Part shown: positions 36,163-43,521 of the stretch, piece after piece
Numbering within the stretch: position 1 is the stretch's first letter
Layout of the letters: the number at the start of each line of letters is the position of its first letter
Source: JAVBKV01 sp031553885
Lineage (GTDB): Bacteria; Bacteroidota; Bacteroidia; Bacteroidales; Azobacteroidaceae
Reading direction: 5' to 3'
DNA length: 64,000 nucleotides
NCBI GenBank assembly: GCA_031553885.1
Contig: JAVBKV010000019.1
Span: 39,744 to 103,743, forward strand
Notes under the pieces: generated by a model
Seen by the model: the letters and a program-made list of their open reading frames with translations, nothing else
Told to the model about the DNA's origin: nothing
Databases searched by the model: none
Position numbers and translations under genes: made by a program

Positions 36163-36966
36163 ATGGTGTTGAAATTTTTAAGTTTGGCAAGTGGAAGCAG
36201 CGGGAATTGTTATTACCTGGGGACAGATAATTACGGTATCCTTCTTGATGCCGGAATCGGAATTCGTACCATCAAAAAAATATTGAAAGAGAACGGCATC
36301 GGAATGGAACAGATCATGGCTGTTTTTATAACCCATGACCATGCCGATCATATCAAGGCAGTGGGTTGTCTTGGAGAAAAATACGGCATTCCTATTTATG
36401 CTACGCACCTGGTACATGCGGGTATCGATAACAGCCGTTACGTGGATGAAAAACTCTACACTTCCCGCCGGATCCTGGAAAAAGACCAGACGGTTCAAAT
36501 CCGGGATTTTAAGATTACGGCTTTTGATGTTCCGCATGATGCCAGTGATTGCGTCGGGTTTCTGGTTCAGTTCAGGGAACATAAATGGGTTCTTGCCACC
36601 GATATCGGACGTATTACCGATACAGTCGCCCAATACATCCGGGTTGCCAATTACCTGATCGTGGAAGCCAACTACGATGAAGAAATGCTTAATAACGGCA
36701 ATTATCCTGATTTTCTGAAAGAACGGATTTCCAATGGTACCGGACACCTGAGTAATTCCCAGATTGCCGAATTCCTCGCCGCCAACTTTGACCTTCACCT
36801 GAAAAATATCTGGCTTTGCCACCTGAGTAAAGACAACAATCATCCGGAGTTAGCCTGCAAAACGGTAGAAATGGCTATGGGGCAGTACGGTATCCGGATC
36901 GGAAAAGATGTAAACCTGATTGCTTTGAAGAGGACTTATCCTTCTGAGCTGTATGTTTTCGAATAG
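36163..36966 (+). CDS. Metallo-beta-lactamase-fold hydrolase (YycJ/WalJ-like)
   Basis: Soluble MBL-fold enzyme of 267 residues. Metal-binding signature THDHADHIKAV is near residue 60, with later ligands in VPHDASD and LATDIG and the His in LCHLSKDNNHPE. The N-terminal LASGSSGNCYYLG is typical of the YycJ group, which may act as nucleases in DNA metabolism. It is unrelated in role to the uronate genes on either side and has its own promoter and terminator. The ATG at 36163 is preferred over the TTG one codon upstream. Confidence 0.88.
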   Translation: MVLKFLSLASGSSGNCYYLGTDNYGILLDAGIGIRTIKKILKENGIGMEQIMAVFITHDHADHIKAVGCLGEKYGIPIYATHLVHAGIDNSRYVDEKLYTSRRILEKDQTVQIRDFKITAFDVPHDASDCVGFLVQFREHKWVLATDIGRITDTVAQYIRVANYLIVEANYDEEMLNNGNYPDFLKERISNGTGHLSNSQIAEFLAANFDLHLKNIWLCHLSKDNNHPELACKTVEMAMGQYGIRIGKDVNLIALKRTYPSELYVFE

Positions 36967-36983
36967 GGCTTATTCAGATAAAA

Positions 36984-37025
36984 AATAAGGACCTTAAGGT
37001 AAAAAATAACCTTAAGGTCCTTATT
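36984..37025. terminator. Bidirectional terminator
   Basis: AATAAGGACCTTAAGGT and its exact complement (17-base arms) surround an 8-base loop, with A- and T-rich flanks on both sides. It separates the convergent metallo-hydrolase and uxuA genes. Confidence 0.85.
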
Positions 37026-37047
37026 GACTTTATTGGATCTTAAATCA

Positions 37048-38214
37048 TTAAATCGACTTCGCGATTCCCATTTCCAGCCCTCTCAGCTCCGCCAATCCGC
37101 GCAGACGACCAATACAGGAATACCCCGGATTTGTTTTCTTTTTCAAATCGTCGACCATCTGGTGTCCGTGGTCGGGACGCATCGGAATCGAGCATTTTCT
37201 TCTTCTCTGCAATAGAATCAATTGCTTCATCACGTTGTACATGTCCACATCCCCTTCCAGGTGATTGGCTTCATAGAAATTTCCTTCTTCGTCCCGTTGT
37301 GTGCTTCTGAAATGCACAAAGCCAACGCGATCTCCCAACCGATCCATCATCCCCGGCAGATCATTGTCGGCACGCACACCGAATGAACCGGTACACAAGC
37401 AAAGTCCATTGGAAAGGTTAGGAACAGCTTCCACCAACTTGTTGAAATCTTCTTCCGTACTCAGAATACGCGGAAGTCCCAAAATCGGATAAGGAGGATC
37501 ATCCGGATGAATCACCATCTTAACTCCGGCCTCATCGGCAACCGGACAAACTTCTTTCAAGAGATAAATCAGGTTACTGCGCAGTTTTTCAGCATCCACG
37601 TCTTTATACCGGTCGAGGGCTTCCTGAAATTGAGCCACAGTAAAGCTCTCTTCCGATCCCGGCAATCCGGCAATCATATTACGGGTCAGTAAATGCTTAT
37701 CTTCATCACTCATTTGTTCGAAACGTACCCTGGCTTTCTCAATCTCCGCTGCCGTATACTCTTTCTCAGCACCCGGTCTTTTCAGGATAAACAATTCGAA
37801 GGCAACAAAAGCTGCTTTTTCAAAACGCAGGGCTTTCGAGCCATCAGGCAGGGTATAGGCCAGGTCCGTACGCGTCCAGTCCAATACCGGCATGAAGTTA
37901 TAGGTAACAACATAAATTCCGCATTTTCCAAGATTACGGATACTCTCTTTATAATTTTCGATATACCGCTTGAAATCACCTGTCTGGGTTTTAATGTGTT
38001 CGTGTACCGGAACACTTTCCACTACCGACCAGGTTAACCCGACCGCTTCAATCATTTCTTTACGTTTCATTATTTCCTCTACGGTCCAGACTTCACCGTT
38101 CGGAATGTGGTGCAAGGCCGTCACGATTCCGGTTGCCCCGGCTTGCTTTATATCCCATAAACTTACAGGATCATTCGGCCCATACCATCTCCATGTTTGT
38201 TCTATTAAATACAT
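37048..38214 (-). CDS. uxuA: Mannonate dehydratase
   Basis: TIM-barrel enzyme of 388 residues that dehydrates D-mannonate to KDG. WRWYGPNDPVSLWDIKQAGA at the start, KMVIHPDDPP near residue 235, CLCTGSFGVR near residue 285 and MRPDHGHQM near residue 355 are hallmark metal and substrate sites. Transcribed on its own, divergently from the LacI regulator, with an operator candidate at its start. D-mannonate should come from fructuronate, yet no canonical uxuB is seen. Confidence 0.96.
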   Translation of the reverse strand: MYLIEQTWRWYGPNDPVSLWDIKQAGATGIVTALHHIPNGEVWTVEEIMKRKEMIEAVGLTWSVVESVPVHEHIKTQTGDFKRYIENYKESIRNLGKCGIYVVTYNFMPVLDWTRTDLAYTLPDGSKALRFEKAAFVAFELFILKRPGAEKEYTAAEIEKARVRFEQMSDEDKHLLTRNMIAGLPGSEESFTVAQFQEALDRYKDVDAEKLRSNLIYLLKEVCPVADEAGVKMVIHPDDPPYPILGLPRILSTEEDFNKLVEAVPNLSNGLCLCTGSFGVRADNDLPGMMDRLGDRVGFVHFRSTQRDEEGNFYEANHLEGDVDMYNVMKQLILLQRRRKCSIPMRPDHGHQMVDDLKKKTNPGYSCIGRLRGLAELRGLEMGIAKSI

Positions 38215-38259
38215 AAGGTTTATGTTTATTACATGAGTATATTTTCTCTTTCAATCACT

Positions 38260-38278
38260 GTGTTCGCACACAAAGATA
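38260..38278 (-). promoter_or_regulatory. uxuA -7 box with overlapping LacI-type operator candidate
   Basis: Minus-strand TATCTTTG (38271-38278) is a good -7 box. GTGTTCGCACAC (38260-38271) directly follows it, across the expected start site, and is a near-palindrome with the central CG typical of LacI-family operators. It shares GTxTxCGxAxAC with the site at 36066-36077. Confidence 0.6.
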
Positions 38279-38318
38279 CTATTTTTTTTTACAATGAAAA
38301 ATATTTATTTTTATTTTT

Positions 38319-38326
38319 TACCTTTG
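38319..38326 (+). promoter_or_regulatory. -7 box for the LacI regulator gene
   Basis: TACCTTTG fits TAnnTTTG, 95 bases before the ATG at 38421. Confidence 0.45.
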
Positions 38327-38420
38327 CTTTTTTATTTTTCAAATTCTTTAGTTTTTTTAAAATACCGGATTAGGAGAAGAGGAACTGCAGCGTATTTAAC
38401 TTTATAATAAATCTATCTCA

Positions 38421-39485
38421 ATGAATAACATTCAGGGAAAAATTAAGATCAAAGACATCGCCGAAAAAGCAGGTGTTTCTGCTGGTACTGTAGACCGGGT
38501 ATTACACAACAGAGGGAATGTTTCGGAAGAAACAAAAAAAAGAGTTAAAAGTATCATTGCAGAGATCAATTATACTCCCAATCTATATGCCAGCGCACTG
38601 GCATCTAAAAAAACATTTGTTTTCCGGGCCGTAATTCCCGCCTATTCTTCAGGAGAATATTGGGAAATGATCGAACAGGGAATCCGGAAAGGAGCGCAGG
38701 AACTGATCGATTTTAAAGTAAGTATACATGTTCACTACTACGATCAGTACAACCAGGAGTCTTTTTGCCGGACCTTGGAAGAGGCAATTTCTTATAAACC
38801 GGATGGAATGTTACTGGCTCCTTCCGTCAAACCTCTTACACTTCAATATACCGGACAACTGGAGAAAAAAGGGATTCCTTATGTATTCATAGATTCACGT
38901 GTGGAAGAAGCTCATCCGCTGGCTTACTTTGGTCAGGATTCGTTGCGGAGCGGTTACCTGGGAGCAAAGTTGTTACTGTCTCAGAAAAAAGAATGTTGCG
39001 ATGTCGCCGTTTTCAGCTTTTTTCATCCCGGACAGGTTGCTGCCAACCAGATCAGCCTCCGTATGGAAGGATTCAACTCCTATATCCGGGAAAAAGAGAT
39101 CGATTGCCGGCAACACCGGGCTACCCTGGCAGTCAATGACGAAAAAAAGAATGAACTGGAAATGAAAAGGCTGTTTTTCGAAAACCCGAAAATTGAAGCA
39201 GCCATTATTTTCTCCTCCCGCTCTTACATCGTAGCTGAATTCCTGAAAAATAACAATCTGAACCACATCGCTATGATCGGTTACGACCTGTTGGAAAAAA
39301 ACGTTCATTACCTGAAAAACAACACCATATCCTACCTGCTCGCCCAACGTCCTGAAGAACAGGCTTATAAAGGCATTAAAGCCTTGAGTGACCACCTGAT
39401 TTTCAAAAAACAGGTTTCATCCGTACATTATGCTCCGATCGACATATTGACGCAGGAAAATATCGATTTCTGCCTGGGATTTTAA
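38421..39485 (+). CDS. LacI-family transcriptional regulator of uronate genes
   Basis: DNA-binding regulator of 354 residues. The N-terminal helix-turn-helix and hinge read IKDIAEKAGVSAGTVDRVLH and NYTPNLYASALAS. Residues of about 65-350 form a periplasmic-binding-protein-like ligand domain. It is divergent from uxuA and adjacent to the uronate operon, so control by a uronate or KDG-type effector is a strong inference. Two similar palindromes, at 38260-38271 and 36061-36077, are its candidate operators. Confidence 0.9.
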   Translation: MNNIQGKIKIKDIAEKAGVSAGTVDRVLHNRGNVSEETKKRVKSIIAEINYTPNLYASALASKKTFVFRAVIPAYSSGEYWEMIEQGIRKGAQELIDFKVSIHVHYYDQYNQESFCRTLEEAISYKPDGMLLAPSVKPLTLQYTGQLEKKGIPYVFIDSRVEEAHPLAYFGQDSLRSGYLGAKLLLSQKKECCDVAVFSFFHPGQVAANQISLRMEGFNSYIREKEIDCRQHRATLAVNDEKKNELEMKRLFFENPKIEAAIIFSSRSYIVAEFLKNNNLNHIAMIGYDLLEKNVHYLKNNTISYLLAQRPEEQAYKGIKALSDHLIFKKQVSSVHYAPIDILTQENIDFCLGF

Positions 39486-39589
39486 AACCATAAAAGCCGA
39501 TCGCTCAGATTCATGTTAATTTTAAATTATTGTTAACCTGATATATAAAAAATTACTGAATTTTGCAATCTCCATATTACAATTATATG

Positions 39590-39597
39590 TACTTTTG
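39590..39597 (+). promoter_or_regulatory. -7 box for the pta operon
   Basis: TACTTTTG fits TAnnTTTG, 40 bases before the pta ATG. A TTTG at 39562-39565 is slightly too far upstream to be certain. Confidence 0.5.
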
Positions 39598-39637
39598 CAA
39601 AAAATTAATGTAACAACCAAATTAAATTTCCTGTTTT

Positions 39638-40648
39638 ATGGATCTGATGCAAGAAATCATTGCGCGGGCTCAATCAAACCAGCAGCGCATTGTTCTTCCG
39701 GAAGGGACGGAAGAACGCACCTTAAGAGCGGCCGATCGCTTGTTGGCCGACGAAGTAGCCAACATTATTCTGATCGGTAATCCCGATGAAATCAACCGGT
39801 TGGCTATTCAATACAACCTCTCCAATATTGCCAGGGCAACGATTATCGATCCGGTTAACAATGAAAAGAAAACCGTGTACGCTAACCTTCTTTTCGAATT
39901 GAGAAAAAACAAAGGGATGACCATTGAACAAGCGGAAAAACTAGCGGAAGATCCTTTATATTTAGCCTGTCTGATGATCAAAAACGGAGATGCTGACGGA
40001 GAAATTGCCGGTGCTAAAAATACAACCGGAGACGTTTTGCGACCCGCTTTACAAATCATCAAAACCCTCCCCGGAATCAGTGTTGTTTCGGGAGCTTTTC
40101 TGATGTTTGTAAACGATCATTCGTACGGAAAAGACGGTATCCTGGTTTTTGCCGATTGTGCTGTAATGCCGAATCCCAATGCCCAGGAACTGGCGGAAAT
40201 TGCCGTCGCAACTGCTCATACAACCAAGGCCATTGTAGGGATTGAACCTCGTGTCGCCATGCTGAGTTTTTCTACGAAAGGCAGCGCCAAGCATGAATTG
40301 TGCGACAAAGTCATCGAAGCGACCCGTATCGCCCAATCGATGGCTCCTGACCTGTCTATTGATGGGGAACTGCAGGCCGATGCGGCTTTAGTATCCTCGG
40401 TAGGAATAAGTAAAGCACCGGGCAGTACGGTCGCAGGAAAAGCCAATGTACTGGTATTCCCCAACCTGGAATGCGGAAACATCAGCTATAAACTGGTCCA
40501 ACGGCTCGGAAATGCAGAAGCTGTCGGACCGATCCTCCAGGGGATGGCGGCTCCGGTCAACGACCTTTCCCGGGGTTGTTCGGTAGACGATATTTACAAA
40601 ATGGTAGCAATTTGTGCTAACCAGGCTATCGGAATGAAAAAACAATAA
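39638..40648 (+). CDS. pta: Phosphate acetyltransferase
   Basis: Single-domain PTA_PTB enzyme of 336 residues that converts acetyl-CoA and phosphate to acetyl phosphate. QQRIVLPEGTEERTLRAADR at the start, KNTTGDVLRPALQIIKT near residue 127, and NVLVFPNLECGNISYKLVQR near residue 270 are conserved. Length is the short form. It is followed by an unusual dehydrogenase and then ackA with short gaps, so the three genes form an operon for acetate and ATP production. Confidence 0.95.
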   Translation: MDLMQEIIARAQSNQQRIVLPEGTEERTLRAADRLLADEVANIILIGNPDEINRLAIQYNLSNIARATIIDPVNNEKKTVYANLLFELRKNKGMTIEQAEKLAEDPLYLACLMIKNGDADGEIAGAKNTTGDVLRPALQIIKTLPGISVVSGAFLMFVNDHSYGKDGILVFADCAVMPNPNAQELAEIAVATAHTTKAIVGIEPRVAMLSFSTKGSAKHELCDKVIEATRIAQSMAPDLSIDGELQADAALVSSVGISKAPGSTVAGKANVLVFPNLECGNISYKLVQRLGNAEAVGPILQGMAAPVNDLSRGCSVDDIYKMVAICANQAIGMKKQ

Positions 40649-40660
40649 ACAAATACAACT

Positions 40661-41629
40661 ATGGCAGAACCTATTATTGAACCTATTGAAAGTTATGGAC
40701 TGTCGTCCAAAGACAGAAAAAAATCGTTGTTTTCCAAAATCGGCGTGGTCGGTTGCGGAAAAGACGGACGCAATATTGTCCGCCTGACAGCCTCCGCAGG
40801 GTTGGACGTCACTTTTATCGAAATTTCCCAGGATAAAATCGATTATGCGTTGGAAAAAATAAGCCAGGACCTGGACACAAAAATTGAAAGCTGGGGACTT
40901 ACTCCGGGCGAAAAACGTACCATCATGGGACGGATCAACGGATCACTGGATTTTTCAGCACTGAGAGGTTGTGATTTTGTAATCGAATGTGTACGCTACG
41001 ATTCCGAAACGGGAGAGCGCAGCACTCAACTTCGCAAAGAGGCTTTTAAAGAGATAGAAAAAGTACTGACTCCCGATGCTATTATCGCAACAAATGCCAC
41101 TACAGTCATTATCAGTGAACTGGCAGCCGAACTGGAATATAAGGAACGTTGCATCAGCCTGCACTTCCCGGTGGCTCATCCGGACGCCAAATTACTGGAA
41201 GTCGTGAAAGGAATGTACACTTCGGATGAAGTATATAACAAAGTCCTTCTGTTCGCCAAACTGATTAAATACGAAATCATCGAAGTACACGAAAGCAACG
41301 GACTGGTCAGCCTCCGCCTAATGGTTACCCTGTTGAACGAAGCCTGCCAGATGTTGATGGAAAACGTATCTTCCATGGAAAGTATCGACCGCCTGTTTGA
41401 GGTGGTTTACGGCATGCGCCAGGGTATTTTCCGTATGGCAGATACCATCGGTATTGAAAAAATAGTCAGCCTGATGGAAGATATGTTTAATGAGTATGGA
41501 GATAAAAAATACAAACCGTCTCCTATCTTATGGCGTCTGTATCGTTCCAAACAACTGGGAACTCATTTTGGTAAGGGATTTTATATTTACGAAAACGGAA
41601 AACCCGTAGGTCCTAATCGTTTCTTTTAA
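40661..41629 (+). CDS. 3-hydroxyacyl-CoA dehydrogenase-like protein
   Basis: NAD-binding protein of 322 residues related to 3-hydroxybutyryl-CoA dehydrogenase. The Rossmann motif IGVVGCGKDGRNIVRL (GxGxxG) is near residues 27-42; CDFVIECVRYDSE and the IIATNATTVIISELA block are also conserved. The catalytic region has LHFPVAHP with Glu in LLEVVKG, but the usual PGFxxNR segment reads NGLVSLRLM, so the conserved Asn appears replaced by Leu. It sits between pta and ackA. It may have a modified substrate or act in regulation; a true beta-oxidation role is not supported by neighbours. Confidence 0.8.
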   Translation: MAEPIIEPIESYGLSSKDRKKSLFSKIGVVGCGKDGRNIVRLTASAGLDVTFIEISQDKIDYALEKISQDLDTKIESWGLTPGEKRTIMGRINGSLDFSALRGCDFVIECVRYDSETGERSTQLRKEAFKEIEKVLTPDAIIATNATTVIISELAAELEYKERCISLHFPVAHPDAKLLEVVKGMYTSDEVYNKVLLFAKLIKYEIIEVHESNGLVSLRLMVTLLNEACQMLMENVSSMESIDRLFEVVYGMRQGIFRMADTIGIEKIVSLMEDMFNEYGDKKYKPSPILWRLYRSKQLGTHFGKGFYIYENGKPVGPNRFF

Positions 41630-41644
41630 AAAATTAATTTCAAC

Positions 41645-42841
41645 ATGAAGATATTAGTATTGAACTGCGGTAGCTCTTCCATTAAGTATAAATTGTTCGA
41701 CATGGACAACGGAGCAGAATTGGCGCAGGGTGGAATAGAGAAAATCGGACTGAAAGGTTCTTTCCTGAAACTGGCACTACCCGACGGGCAAAAAGTAATC
41801 CTGGAAGGGGAAATCCTCGAACATCAAACCGGGATCGAATACATCCTGGGAGTCATCACCAGTGAAAAATACGGATGCATCAAATCCTTGAGTGAAATCG
41901 ATGCTGTAGGTCACCGGGTGGTTCATGGAGGAGAAAAGTTCAACTCCAGCGTGCTGATCGACGATGATGTAATCAAAAAAATGGAAGAATGCATCGACCT
42001 GGCCCCCCTGCATAATCCCCCCAACCTGAATGGTATTTATGCCGTGAAAGAGTTGATGCCGGATGTTCCCCAGGTAGGAGTTTTCGACACGGCTTTTCAT
42101 CAGACTATGCCTGATCATGCATATATGTACGGATTACCTTATTCCCTGTATGAAAAATATGCCATCCGCCGGTACGGTTTTCATGGAACCAGCCACCGGT
42201 ATGTTTCCCGCCGTGCCTGTGAATTTTTAGGCGTGCCTTACGAAGATCAGAAAATCATTACCGCTCACATTGGTAACGGTGCTTCCATTGCAGCCATCAA
42301 AGACGGTGTTTCTGTGGATACCTCCATGGGAATGACTCCTGTCGAAGGCCTCCTGATGGGAACACGCAGCGGCGATATCGATGCGGGAGTTCTTTCCTAC
42401 ATCATGGAAAAGGAAAACATCGGTCCTCAAGCCATTTCTACCATTGTAAACAAATACAGCGGTGTAATCGGCGTTTCCGGAGTATCTTCCGATATGCGTG
42501 AAATCGAAGCGGCTGTTGCGGCACAAGATCCCCGCGCTATACTGGCTCTCCGGATGTACGATTACCGGATCAAAAAATACATCGGTTCGTATGCTGCAGC
42601 CTTAGGCGGATTGGACATCCTGGTCTTTACCGGAGGCGTGGGAGAAAATCAGTTTGCTACCCGGAAAAACGTCTGTGAAAACCTGGAATTCATGGGAATT
42701 AAACTCGATCATGATGTCAACTGGGGATTGAGAGGAAAAGAAGCGGTTATCAGCGCTCCCGACTCCAGAGTGAAAGTGGTCGTTATCCCGACCGATGAAG
42801 AATTCATGATTGCCTCGGATACAATGCATATACTGGCATAA
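41645..42841 (+). CDS. ackA: Acetate kinase
   Basis: ASKHA-fold kinase of 398 residues that transfers phosphate from acetyl phosphate to ADP. ILVLNCGSSSIKYKLFD at the N-terminus, RYGFHGTSHRYVSRRA near residue 178, GTRSGDIDAGVLSYI near residue 240 and VFTGGVGENQ near residue 328 are all intact. Full length. It closes the pta operon and is followed by a clear terminator. Confidence 0.97.
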   Translation: MKILVLNCGSSSIKYKLFDMDNGAELAQGGIEKIGLKGSFLKLALPDGQKVILEGEILEHQTGIEYILGVITSEKYGCIKSLSEIDAVGHRVVHGGEKFNSSVLIDDDVIKKMEECIDLAPLHNPPNLNGIYAVKELMPDVPQVGVFDTAFHQTMPDHAYMYGLPYSLYEKYAIRRYGFHGTSHRYVSRRACEFLGVPYEDQKIITAHIGNGASIAAIKDGVSVDTSMGMTPVEGLLMGTRSGDIDAGVLSYIMEKENIGPQAISTIVNKYSGVIGVSGVSSDMREIEAAVAAQDPRAILALRMYDYRIKKYIGSYAAALGGLDILVFTGGVGENQFATRKNVCENLEFMGIKLDHDVNWGLRGKEAVISAPDSRVKVVVIPTDEEFMIASDTMHILA

Positions 42842-42891
42842 GTTTTCCGGAAACAAAATCAAATGAAGCCCGCCCATGCCGGGTGAACATA

Positions 42892-42923
42892 AAAGGGACC
42901 ACTTATCACAAGCGGTCCCTTTC
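42892..42923 (+). terminator. Terminator of the pta-ackA operon
   Basis: AAAGGGACCACTT pairs with AAGCGGTCCCTTT with one mismatch around a short loop, followed by TCTCATTT. It lies 50 bases after ackA. Confidence 0.75.
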
Positions 42924-43086
42924 TCATTTACTATTTAAATTTATAGAATTAAAAACAATACCACCTAAGCAATATTGTTTTTTCGTAGTATCAATTTAAT
43001 TTTGTGTTTTATGTTAGATCAACTTATTATGAATAAGTTTAAAATAAAACAATTAATATTCCGATTTTGTTGATCATTACCTTTGA

Positions 43087-43320
43087 TTTTTCAAAATAAA
43101 AGAAGGAATCACAGGAACCATGCTGAGGATTGCCGGAAAAACTGAAATAATTCAGGACCAGGCACTAAAACAAAAGGCACTGGAAGACCGCCCTTTCTTA
43201 AAATCATTCGGGTTAACAGCGGAAAGCCCGGAATTAGTCATTTTCCGTATTTCACATGGAGAGGCTTATTTCTGGACTATGGAGGGTAATCTGAAACCCA
43301 AGAAAATTATTTTGTTTTAA
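43087..43320 (+). pseudogene. C-terminal remnant of a pyridoxamine 5'-phosphate oxidase-family gene
   Basis: A short frame, open from 43087 with an ATG at 43120, encodes about 66-78 residues: RIAGKTEIIQDQALKQ, ALEDRPFLKSFGL, SPELVIFRISHGEAYFWTM. This matches the C-terminal half of FMN-binding split-barrel proteins of about 130 residues; the N-terminal half, which holds the start of the barrel, is absent, and a stop at 43084 precedes it. The AT-rich region before it (42924-43083) shows no recognisable coding pattern. It is followed by a large inverted repeat. Probably a decayed gene. Confidence 0.6.
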
Positions 43321-43337
43321 CCAGAAGATAAAAAATG

Positions 43338-43514
43338 TACGGTCTCCCTTATCCCCCTTTGGAGGGGGCAGGGGGAGGATATTTCGCCTTTTGATAATAC
43401 GAACTCAAGTGAATATCTAAATAAATTCTTAATTCTTAATTCTTAGTTCTTAGTTTTCAGTTCTTAGCCAGATCCTCCCCCTGCCCCCTCCAAAGGGGGA
43501 TAAGGGAGACCGTA
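43338..43514. repeat. Perfect 43-base inverted repeat around a heptamer-repeat spacer
   Basis: Bases 43338-43380 and 43472-43514 are exact reverse complements (43 bases), rich in CCCCCT/GGGGGA. The 91-base spacer contains tandem TTCTTAA/TTCTTAG units at about 43424-43468. The right arm ends eight bases from the stop of the DUF1080 gene. A partial third copy of the arm lies at 26698-26740. It resembles a Bacteroidota dispersed intergenic repeat and could act as a bidirectional terminator. Confidence 0.85.
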
Positions 43515-43521
43515 GGTTATC

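Noticed and set aside
43342..43514. Possible CRISPR-like repeat block
   Set aside because: There are only two arms and they are inverted, not direct, repeats; no cas genes are present.
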